In this document: positions 12,594 to 24,800 of the stretch, piece after piece | Position numbering within the stretch: position 1 is the stretch's first letter | Layout of the letters: each line of letters starts with the position of its first letter | From: Achatina immaculata | Lineage: Eukaryota; Mollusca; Gastropoda; Stylommatophora; Achatinidae | Length of the DNA stretch: 64,000 nucleotides | Assembly (NCBI GenBank): GCA_009760885.1 | Contig: CM019719.1 | Location: forward strand, 31,498,084 to 31,562,083 | Direction: 5' to 3' | Made by a program: the position numbers and the translations under genes | Notes under the pieces: model-generated | The model's input: the letters and a program-made list of their open reading frames with translations, nothing else | Told to the model about the DNA's origin: nothing | The model's database searches: none

Positions 12594-12725
12594 TAAAAGA
12601 ATAACTCTGAAATATGATGCAATGAAACAGGTAAAATACTTTCTTATACAATCAGGATATCTAACAGAAAAAAAATAAACTAAAATTTCCATAACATTCA
12701 TTCAAGAAACAGCATCAAATCTCAC

Positions 12726-12863
12726 CTTCATTAACAAAGAAATCTGACATATACTGCCCAACTTTAACAGCATCATAGCTGTGGTTAATCACATAGTTGG
12801 GATTCCAGTTAAAGTTGTTCTTTTCTGGATGCCATTGTACACCATAAAATGGATAGTCTCTGG
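12726..12863 (-). CDS. GGH: GGH exon 8 (catalytic histidine)
   Basis: Two bases, 45 codons, one base. [20 protein letters not shown] contains the catalytic histidine (QWHPEK), and the exon ends [10 protein letters not shown] as in human YLAEFFVNEA. Acceptor TGATTTTGACAG, donor GTGAGA. Confidence 0.95.
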
Positions 12864-15800
12864 CTGTCAAAATCAGGAAAAACAATGAGACGATTAGACA
12901 ACTGCACAGTGTCATGTACCTTGATAATTAATGTTAAAAGTTAAGTGTTAAAATAAAGAAAAGCAAAAATCAAAGAAAACTTGTAAAATGATTAGAAACA
13001 CATCTAAATGAACCTTTCATGTGGTGCTTAAAAAAAAAAACATAGCCCTATCATGGCACAGAGACGAACAGAGATAAGGTTTTTCCACCCATATTTTCCT
13101 TGACCTATCAGCACATGACAGGATGACATGGTCAGCACCACACTTGGCTGCCTTTCTTTTCCCTGCCCCAGAAGGAGCTTGGTACCCAGCTTCCATTGCT
13201 TGGCGACTAAAGCACCTCAAGCCAGACTTGTAAAAGCTGACCTAACTATGACAGATTAACACGCCAGCCATTATGTCACTCAGGTGCCCATATTTCACTA
13301 AACCTGGCACAGTATTTTAGACAAGATGTAGAAGCTAATGGACTGCAGCAAAAATCAAAACAAAACCGTGAACTACCCCCTGCTGACAGTGCTCTTAATG
13401 CAGCATGGCTAAAATCTTGAAGATTCATAATCCATTTTTTTTTCTCTTTATTTCTATTTCATAACAAGTTTTGACTCTATTTTTTTTTTTTCAAACTGCA
13501 CTACTGTAAGGCTTATGCTTGTGATATTTCATGTCTTATTTCAGATTTCATAGTTACCACACAGGTCTGTCTTTAATAGTCATGAAACCTTAAATGGAGC
13601 CTTAACTGGAACCTTTAATAATCATGAAAGCCTTAACTGGAGCCTAACTGGAACCTTTAATAGTCACGAAAGCCTTAACTGGAACCTTTTATAGTCATGA
13701 AAGCCTTAACTGGAGTCTTAACTGGAACCTTTAATAGTCACAAAAGCCTTAACTGGAACCTTTAATATTTATGAAAGCCTCATGAAGCCTTACATATACC
13801 TATGTAATATTTAAACATAAAGATTTTATTACAGATAAGTAATATTATCTTATTAGTATTAAAGAAACCACCTGATTAGTCATATCTATTTGTTTTATCA
13901 CTAACATGTTTAACACGTTTTTTTGTAACTGTGAATGATTTTAGGCATTTTGGGATCCCCTGTAAAGTTAGTTAATATGAACTCTCTCCCCAAGTTAATA
14001 TCTATATTGAGGGTTTACATTAAATAAAACGCTTTTTTCTGTACATTTAATCTATTTATGATTTTATAATGCTTATGTTGGAATGTCACAACTGAGCTCC
14101 CTTGAGCTCCCACTGATCTCAGAGCTGCTGTGTAACTTTGGGTTTTGCAATGATGTTGAACAGGCCCTGTTTTTAGATTATTTTAGGAAGTAATTTTACT
14201 GTCTAATAATAATAGTTATTTTTTATTTTAGTTTACTAATTTATAACTGTCTATATTTACTCATTAACAAAATAGGTGAAAAAAAAAGATTAAATTAAAT
14301 CTCCTGTCAAGTGAAAGAAACATAGATTATCTTTACCTTCAATGCCAGAGATAAATTCAGTTCCTTTCCTGTCTCTGTTAGTTGAAAGTTTTAAGTAAAA
14401 TTTGGACAGAGCTGTGCTTTCAAAATCCTGACAAACAAACATCAAAACTTATTACTCAATATCACACCAGAATAGAGTATCATTTGTATTAGAACACAAA
14501 ATATAAGGTTTACAAGAGTTTCAAGCTGAACATGGCCGTGACACTCCTGGTGTCATATATGAGGGTCATACCGAAAGTCGTGAGCAAAAATGTTTTAAAA
14601 ATCAGAATTTATAGTTAGAGAAAATATAAATGTATCAGCTTAATCTGCATCCTTTTCTTCACTTTTCAACATAATCTCTATTTCTCTGCACACATTTTTC
14701 CCATCGCTCTGCAAGTTTGAAAATACCATCATGGTAGAATTTCATTCCAGCTGAATGATGGCACAGACACACTGCTTTCTGACTGAAAAATCTCTCACTG
14801 ATGATGTACAAATGTCTTTATATCTCTCATTTAGCCTACCATGTGACTGCCTTGCCTCCACAAATTCACCCTGTAAAATTTGCTTTGGGATACATTTGTC
14901 ACTCAATCCTGCTGTAAATAGGGATGACACATCATTGTAAGGAAGCTGATGTATCCACTGATACAGATGATTATGGTCACTCTCTCATCTAAACAGAAAG
15001 CAGGTAAGATCTTTGTAAATGAAATATCCTTAAGGATGGACAACCAACCCACTTACTTAGTGACTCTTGACTCAAAACTGACTTGGAAGCAACACATCAA
15101 CAGTGCAGAAGCAAAAGCCAGAAGAAAACTAGCCATATTAAGAAAATTAAGTGGAACCACATGGGGAGCTAGTGAAAGAATCCTCAAGAATGTATATCAG
15201 CAAAGTATTCTACCACATTTAGAATATGGCTCAACATCTTGGTGCACAGCATCAAACACTACGCTGCATAATCTAGACAAGGTTCAAAATCAGTCACTAC
15301 GGATTATCACAGGTGCCGGTTCTAAGGACTGCAAATGCGCCTCAAACAGCCTCTGGCAGTCAAGTCCAGCTCCTGGCCTTCCCGTGGCAGAACTGTTTAA
15401 ACTGACAGGAGAAGGGGCGAGGGCGAATATCTGGCGCCTGAAAACCAGTTACTTAGGGTAGATGAGTGGCACGTTTGGTAGCTCATCTGCCGCTGTTGGC
15501 GAGATTTTTCAGCTGCCGTGCGTGGAGCGGTGCTCTTCCTGGCCAATGAAGAAAGGTACAAATGAGATTGCCGCGCAGCATCACTGCGGAAAAGGTGGTA
15601 GAAAAGATAAAGCGAAGCAAACAGTCAAATCATGGCACCTCTGGTCTGGAGGTCGGCCACGTCCTGAGTGCAGTCATGTCGGGTGAAATGCATGAACCGG
15701 CTTGTCTCACTGCTGGCGAGACTCTTCAAATGCCGTGCGTGGAGTGAAGCTCCTCCCGGTTAAGGAAGTAAACGCGGAAAAGAAATAAAGGTTGCTGTGC

Positions 15801-18800
15801 GGAGCCGATGGGAAAAGGTGGTGGAAAGTGAAGTTTAACCTGGTATGTCCAGTAGTATCACTACGAGAGCTATACCACGGCACCTCTGCTCTAGAGGCCG
15901 CCCACGTCCGAAATACACCTACACTGGTGAAATATGCCTAAACCGGCACACACCAGGGGTGGAACTTGATGGCTAGACATGTCATGCCACCTCCGCTCTA
16001 GAGGTCGGTAACGCCTGATAAACACCCATACTGGTGAATTTTGCCTAAACCGGCTCATACCAGGGGTGAATCTTGAAGGCTATGCATGTCACAGTACCTC
16101 TGCTCTAGAGGTCGGTCACGTCCCAAACATGCCCATACTGGGATAATGCCTAAACCGGCTCAACCCAGGGGTAGAAGTCACTAGTGGCGAGGATTCATCC
16201 TCCTGGACAAAAGCTCCATCCTGGTCACAACTAGGAAGGGTAGCGGCCACGACCGCAAAATGCTGAAGTCGGAGACACTGGACCAGGGAAGTCTAGATAG
16301 GCAACCACCTCTCACCCGGTGGGGATGTTTGCGTATCCTAATCACGCTGAGGTTTTCCGGTGAGAAAGTCCAACCCTAGACTGGATGGGCAACCACCTCT
16401 CACCCGGCGGTGATACACGGGTATCTCAAAACACGTCGAGGTTTTCCGGTGAGAAAGTCCAATTCTGGCCTGGGTGGGCTACCGCCTCTCACCCAGCGTG
16501 GATGCACTGATATCCTAAACACGTCGAGGTCTTCCGGTGAGAAAGTCCAACCCTAGACTAAACTGGTGCAATGAAAACCACGGTGTCACGCAATCCCGCT
16601 TCCGAGACCCACCAAGAATACAGGCTAAAGCACTGTGATACTCTGAACCCCTTGTTGTCCTTTCGTGGATCTCGTGTGGTCTATTTTGGGCCACACAGGG
16701 GACCACGGGACCTAACGAGGACCAGAGGCGTGAATTCAGTAGGATCACAGTGCGGTTTTTGGTGGTAGAAGTGAACGAAGAAGAAGAAGAAGAAGAAGAA
16801 GATCACAGGTGCCATGAGGTCCACACCAATAGTAGAAATGCAGAAAATAGTTGGTGTTCAAGCGTTAAAAGGAACATAGAGACACAAAGGTCATGACCAT
16901 GGGAGAGAAATTCCTTAGCTCTGTAAGCCATCCCCTGAAGGAGAGATTCAATAACTTGACATTAAGCCGGCTTAAAAGAAGCAGCTTCATTCACCAGGCC
17001 AAGCGTATGCGTAAGCTGATACCTGACCTTCCAACTGTAGTCACTCCATTATCATCTGTACCAGAGCATACACCATGGAAAGAAGCAGATTATACACAAA
17101 TAAATATTCAGACTGAAGTGAAAGGTGTGCAGAATGGTGAGATGCAAAGCAGCCTTGTAAGGTCAACAGCCACACTTAGTGTGCTAGATGACAAATATCC
17201 ATGTGACACCTGGATATGTGTGTATACAGACGGATCTGCACACAATGCCATAAAGAATGGAGGGGCAGGAGCACATATTGAATATCCAAACAACACCACT
17301 GACAAGATTTCCATACCCACTGGAAAATACTGCAACAACTTTGATGCAGAAGTTAGGGCAATTATTGCTGCAGTTGAAAAACTATCAGACTCCAGAATTG
17401 ATACATGTCCTGTAGTAATTCTCACAGATGCAAGATCAGTACTGGAAGCTCTTCAGTGCAACAAACTACCACACCTTAAGGATGCCTTGTCAAAAACTGG
17501 CTTACAACATGGAGTCACTTCGCAATGGACTCCCTCCCACTGTGGGATACCAGGCAATGAGAAAGCTGACAATCTGGCAAAGAGGGCACTGAAATGGAGC
17601 AACCAGACATACCAATCACCTATAATCAGAAGAAAAGCATGATAAAAACCTACAGGAAGCCACAAACACCACCACATGATGACTATCACATGCTAAACAG
17701 AAAGGAACAAGTCATCATTTTCCGTCTCCGAACAGGACACAGTCGACTCCGAAGTCATATGTATACAAAGTTTAAGCTTGGTACTACTAATCTATGTACA
17801 TATGCCCAGGTGCCCCAAACTGTGGAACATATCCTCCAGAACTGCACCAGCTATGAAACACTGAGAAATAATTACTGGCCCAGTGAAACCACTAAAGAAG
17901 ATAAGCTCTACGGTTCCATACATGAATTACAAAAAACAGTGAAATTTATCCAAGAGACAGGACTGCAGGTATAGACAGACAATGCGAACGAAGAAGAAGA
18001 TGATGATTATGGTAGTTAGAAAAACTTCTTGTAATGAAAACAGCAATAAGGAGATAACAAAAGCTGAGGTGATAATGATGGTACTATAATGACAATAAGG
18101 CAAGAATAGTTTGGTTTCAAGGAGTAACTTTGTGCATCAGTTGCAAAGGCAATATTCCTCTTCAGCTTCAGCATTTATCTTTGTGGTTATATTTGATTTT
18201 CAGAAATTCTGTCAGTCCTACAACTGTTTATTCATCTTCATACCTTTCTGCTAATACTAGTACTGATCAGTCAGTCAGTCATTTGCATGTCCCTTGCGGA
18301 AATTTGCCTCCCTAACAGCTCTCCTGTAGGCCTCTTGGTTGTAAGCAAGATGTCCTGCTGCTGATGCATCCATTTCCAGATTATCAATGATATCTTGCAG
18401 CCATCTTCGCTTTGGTCTTCCTCTCTTTCTTTTCCCATTATGTACCCTTCCAAGATGGTCTTCTCTAGATTATCATGGAAAAAACAGCAAATGCACATGT
18501 TTTTGGGTGAACTGAAATAAAAGTTGGTGCACAGTTCCCTGTATAATGCTGCACATTTACTTTTTTCTTCTGTGAATATATATGACATTTTCAGATGACC
18601 TGAAATTAGCTCTGTAGTCTGCAATGACAAATGTTTCTACAAAAAAAAAAAGTTCATTTTCTGGCTCCTATCCAGTTGGTGTATTTGGTTAGTAGAGATA
18701 CTATGAATTAAACATATTGAACAAGCAGATGAGAGTATTGATGACAAATCAAATAAATATGGATTCTGTAAAACAAAAAAATGATCATACTCCATACAAG

Positions 18801-21800
18801 CAAATGAAGATGTCTACAAATTTTGCAAATATGAAAAACTAAATCATTATGAAGAAATGATGCAGGCAGATGGGGAAAGTTGCAATGTTTTATAGCAGTT
18901 AATACTAAAAAGATGAATATAACTGCTTGACAAAATGGCATATCAAAATTAATAACAGAGTTTGGTGGGAGCAAAAGTGCAATATCTTATGACTAGATAT
19001 AATAGCCAGTAAAATAAGCAGATTTTTTTCCACGCACAATGTTGCCACAACAGAGCCATACTAACTATCATGACTATTATCAGGCAGAGCCCTGAAAGAG
19101 TTAATCTTCTTCTTCTTCTTCGTTCACTTCTACCACCAAAAACCGCACTGTGAACCTACTGAATTCACGCATGTGGTCCTCGTTAGGTCCCGTGGTCCCC
19201 TGTGTGGTCCAAAATAGACCACACGAGTTCCACGAAAGGACCACAAGGGGTTCAGAGTATCACAGTGCTTTAGCCTGTATTCTTGGTGGGTCTCAGAAGC
19301 GGGATTGCGTGACACCGTGGTTTTCATTGCACCAGTTTGGTCTAGGGTTGGACTTTCTCACCGGAAGACCTCGACGTGTTTGGAATATCAGAGCATCCCC
19401 GCTGGGTGAGAGGCGTCAGCCCACCCGAAAGAGTTAATAATTCTGGCCACATGAATGACAGGATAAATGTATTGTTAATGATGCAGATCATTTAGTAGTT
19501 GATGCAGTTATGATGTTATTATGTGAAAATTATTGCTGATGAAGGTACCGAAACTAAGATGCTGTAGCTGTGTTCATTCTGTGTTACATTCTCTGTTGCC
19601 AGAATTCTCAGAATCTCTGGTGGAGCAGACCCAAACAAGCGGCTCTTTTTAATTTCTGATGAGAATATTTAGAAATTATTAATTATAAATGCATATTTTA
19701 ATTACAGATTATTTAAACGATTATTTCCTAACTATGTTAACAATCCTACAAATCATGTCTAGGAAATGGAGGTGGATTGGCCACACACTGAGGAAACCCA
19801 ACACCAACATAGTAAGACAGGCACTGACATGGAATCCTCAAGGAAACAGAAAATAAAGAAGACCTTGACTTACTTGAAGAAGAGAAATTATGACAGTGCT
19901 CAGAGACAAGGGATACACATGGAAGGAAGCAGTGAATAATTCCAAGAGCAGGGATGTCTGGAGAACCTTTATCCATGGCCTGTGCTTTCAAGGGAGTGAA
20001 GGGCAAAGATGATGATGTCAACAATCAATTCCTGCTATTTTTCTCTTGTTTATTGTTATTTAATCTTGCATAATGCATAGACTTTAATCCATTAACATAT
20101 TTACTGCCAATATTTTCATAATTACTTGTCATATCAATGGGCATTGACGATAATATTTTTTTTTGTTTTGTGCAGTCTTGATATTTCACAAGATTTGTAA
20201 TCTGTTATCACTTTTTTTACTCAGATGTTTATCTCTAAATCTCTATTTTTCTTTTTCCCTTTAAGTTTTCTAATGCTTGTCTGGTTTTCGGTTTTCTTGC
20301 GATTTGTTAAAAGATCTTCATTTGTTTGTTTCTTTTTGGTTTTAATTTGTGCTCTTTAGTTTTCCTTATAACTTTCTCATTTGTTTTTCTAGCCATGGGT
20401 TGAAATACAAGTACATGGCAATCAATGGCAGTATAACCACCACAATGACCACGCTAGTCCCTTTACCAAGAATATGCTTGCCTAATCTTCGGTTAACATT
20501 AGCCATTTTGTGTTTTAATCTTTCAAGCATAGGGATAAAATAAAAGTGGCATTACCTGCAGTAAAATTTAAGGGCCACGTTATGTTGCTGGAATCAGTCG
20601 GTTTCAGCAGATTTTTACCTTCAGTGAGATAGCACAAAAACTGAAATCCCATACAGATTCCCCACATCGGGTAGTAGTCCCCTTTTCTGTTAAGCTTGGG
20701 AGTTACAGCACATACACATATTTTATGTGGGAGATGATAAAGAGAAAAAGAAACGGTGATACTAAGGATGATGAGAAGGAAATTATAAAGTTACAGGGGG
20801 TAACAATGTGGATGATAAATGTGATGAGGATATAAGCAAAGACAATGTAAAATAAAGTAGAAAGTGCTCATATAAAAGTAGACATTTTATGAGAAAATGG
20901 TGGTGAAGTTTATAAAAGAATGAGTTCATGAAATAATAAAAAAAAATGCTAGGTAAAAATGAATTTGCACATTTAATGAAACTTTATAAACATATTATAT
21001 AGAATTCGAATGCAAAAATTACTCTTCAAATACTCTATATACATTTCACTTTTATTTGTAGATTACAAATATTCTATACTTCTTATTATGTGTAGATTAC
21101 AAACATTTAACATTTACTTCTGTTTCTAGGTTATAATAATTTTATATGTAAAAAAAGGTAGAGGTAATCCTGTCATGCCTTAGAGCCACATAGGGATATG
21201 GTGTTAGTGCCCATATTTTCCTTGACCTGTCAGCACACTAGAGGGTGATATGATCAGCATCATGCCTGGCCCTTTCCTTCCCCAACTCCAGAAGAAGTCA
21301 GGTACCCATTTCTACAGCTGGGTGACTGGGGTGCCTCCAGCTGGATTCAAACCCCCGACCTTCACCATGAGAAACCAGTGCACTAACCACTTCTCCACTC
21401 AATGTACTCTGTCTATAAAGCTCTGCACTTCTAAAGTTAATTACAAACATAGTTTTCCTTTTAGATACTATGTGACATGATTAATATTTTATACTTACTT
21501 CTACTGCAAGATCATAAACAATCTTGGCAGATCGTCCAATTATTGTCCCCACAAGATTTACAGAACCACCAGGAATTAAGATTCTGCAAAAGGCAACATA
21601 GTAACCAGTCAGAACTGAGAAGGGATGTCACTCTCATCAAGTGTGGTGTATATTCCATAAATCTTGATCTTCACTGCTTTCTATCAGCTCATTTAGTACT
21701 TTTTTTAATGCCAAAATTTGTGCTGTATACTCATTAAGAAATCTAACTGAAAGAACCTTAATGTTTGAAATGATAAAACTGTACCTTCTTCTTCTTCTTC

Positions 21801-24800
21801 GTTCGCTTCTACCACCAAGACCGCACTGTGATCCTACTGAATTTATGCCTGTGGTCCTCGTCAGGTCCCATGGTCTCCTGTGTGGTCCCTGAAAGGACCA
21901 CAAGAGGTTCAGAGTATTGCAGGGCTTTAGCCTGTATTCTTGGTGGGTCTCTGAAGCGGATTGCATGCCACCGTGGTTTTCGTTGCACCAGTTTAGTCTA
22001 GAGTTGGACTTTCTCACCAGAAGACCTCGATGTGTTTAGGATATCAGTGCATCCCCGCTGGGTGAGAGGTGGTAGCCCACCCAGGCCAGAGTTGGACCTT
22101 CTCACCGGAAAACCTTGACGTGTTTTGAGATACTCATGTATCACCGCCAGGTGAGAGGTGGTTGCCCATCCAGTCCAGAGTTGGACTTTCTCACTGGAAA
22201 ACCTCAGCGTGATTAGGATGCACAGACATCCCCGCTGGGTGAGAGGTGGTTGCCTATCTAGACTTCCCTGGTTCAGTGTCTCCAACTTCAGCATTTTGTG
22301 GTCGTGGCCGCTACCCTTCCTAGTTGTGACCAGGATGGAGCTTTTGTCCAGGAGGACAAATCCTCGCCACTATTGACTTCCACCCGTGGGTTGAGTCAGT
22401 TTAGGCATATTATCCCAGTATGGGCGTGTTTGGGACGTGACCGACCTCTAGAGCAGAGGTACTGTGACATGTGTAGCCTTCAAGATTCACCCCTAGTATG
22501 AGCCGGTTTAGGCATAATTCACCAGTATGGGTGTATATCAGGCGTGACTGACCTCTAGAGCGGAGGTGGCATGACATGTCTAGCCATCAAGTTCCACCCC
22601 TGGTGTGTGCCAGTTTAGGCATATTTTACCAGTGTAGGTGTATTTCGGACGTGGCCGGCCTCTAGAGCAGAGGCGCCGTGGTAAGTGTAGCTCTCGCAGC
22701 GATACTACTGGACATACCAATTAAATTTCACATTATCCTTTCCACCACCTTTTCACATCGGCGCCGCACAGCAACCTTTATTTCTTTTCTGCATTTTCTT
22801 CCTTGACCGGGAGGAGCTTCACTCCACGCGTGGCATTCGAAGACTCTCGCCAGCAGTGTCTTAACTTCTGGGACAAGCCGGTTCATGCATTTCACCCAAT
22901 ATGACTGCACTCAGGACGTGGCCGACCTCCAGACCAGAGGTGCCGAGATTTGACTGCTTGCTTCGCTTTATCCTTTCTACCACCTTTTCCACAGTGATGC
23001 TGCGCGGCAACCCCATTTGCACCTTTCTTCATTGGCCGGGAGGAGCACCGCTCCATGCACGGCAGCTGAAGAATCTCGCCAGCCGCGGTAGATGAGCTAC
23101 CAAACGTGGCACTCATCTACACTAAGTATCTGGTTTTCAGGTGCCAGATATTCGCCTTCGCCCCTTCTCCTGTCAGTTTAAACAGTTCTGCCACGGGAAG
23201 GCCAGGAGCTGAACTTGACTGCCAGAGGCTGTTGGAGATGCACGCCGTTGGAGTGGAGATCGAATTCTCCACCCCACCTCCGACAATAGCAGTCCTTAGA
23301 ACCTAAAACTGTACCAAAGAGAAAGAAAAATAATATTAGAAAATAGCACAGCAACACCAGTTAAAAATGCTCACCCATTAGTATAGTTAACCATAGTCCT
23401 GTAGTAATCTTCACTTTGATTGCCCCTGTTAGAAAATCAACTGCTTTAATATTTCATTAATGAAACAAAATTAACTAAAGAAAGAAATGAAATCTCTGTT
23501 AAAAAATATATAGGCAAAAAGATAAAGGTACAAAATCTTGTTTCCATGCCATTAAGGCACATTGGGAATACAATATTAGGCCTGTATTTCTGACCTTCAG
23601 CACATGAAAGTGTGATGTAGTCAGTATCACGCCTGGCCATATTTACCTTCCCAGATTTCTCGGATACCCATTTTTAGAGGCAGTATCAAACGCAAGGGCG
23701 TTTGTTTTTTTGGTGTGTACCAGAAAAAAATCCCACTGCTGGGACTGAACTTGGTACCACCAGATTAGTAAACTGAGCACCTAATCACTCAGCTAACCAG
23801 GCCATCTAAAAAATATATAATGTACAGTAATGTAATAATAATGCGTAATGATTATCTTTGTTCATTCACATCCTTGTCACATTTATCATCCACACTGTTA
23901 CTTTCTATATCCATATAATCTTCTCCTTGTCATCCTTGACATTAGTATTTCTTCATCATTTTCCACATAAAAATAATAATATAAACATAAATAATAAAAA
24001 TAAATAATCAATATTTTTGTGTTTTGTGGAGAAAATTTTAATTGTTCATCAGAAATGTTCATGCACAGCTGTGTGAAGTATATCAAGCTCTATCAAGACT
24101 GTGGCTTTCATCATGAACAGTACAGACAATTTTGTTTCAACCTTTAGTCTACTGCTGTAAGAGGAAAAAGCTAACAAAATGTGTTCTTGGTTCTGTGCAA
24201 ATGTGTAATGAATTTATGAGAAGAAAATGTCAATTCTGACAAGACTTAATAAGGAAACTGATGGATTTTTTTCTGACATTAGAAGGATAACAGTGTCTAA
24301 ATATGAACACATATTTTAAAGACTATATGGAAGATACTCGCAAATCACCCTTTATTTTTCCTTTTTGTTTATGTCATGAGGCATAACAGAAGACTCATTA
24401 TCTGATCTATGTGATATGAAGCCTAGTAAACTGAACTGCAGCAACTCTCTAAGATATCTGCAACTCCCTTGATCCATGTTTTCTTATTTTATTTTTTTGT
24501 TTTACTCATTCTCAAGTTCCTCCTTTCATTTACTTCCTACAGGGCAAAAACACTGTTTGATTTAGCAGTCGGTGACCCACAGCGGACATGCTGCTGGCAT
24601 CAGGATTGGCAAACCATAGCTGGCAAAGACTCTGTCCCACCTCTTCTTTGGTACCCGAGTAACAAGGCTACACTGACTAACAGACCAGGGATCGCCACAG
24701 TTCCCCATGCCGGTGGAGTCTGATAATGAAACATTGCACACCTCATGCTTTTCAGCTTCACTCTTGGACTGAAAAAATAGCTGCTATAACCCACTCCCAG

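Noticed and set aside
15462..15747. Proteins from ORFs in the GC-rich element
   Set aside because: Overlapping ORFs in different frames, not conserved as protein between copies; GC-rich sequence has few stops.
15881..16180. Hammerhead ribozyme in the 107-bp modules (CTGAT, ACACC hairpin GGTG, GAA)
   Set aside because: CUGANGA and GAAA are not conserved between modules (CCGAAAT, CCCAAAC), so only the hairpin is supported.
17108..17425. Antisense ORF opposite the LINE RNase H domain
   Set aside because: It is a shadow of the RNase H reading frame.
20686..20694. Nearer AACAG acceptor for GGH exon 5
   Set aside because: It looks stronger but puts exon 5 out of frame with exon 4; the AAG eight bases upstream gives the right phase and length.
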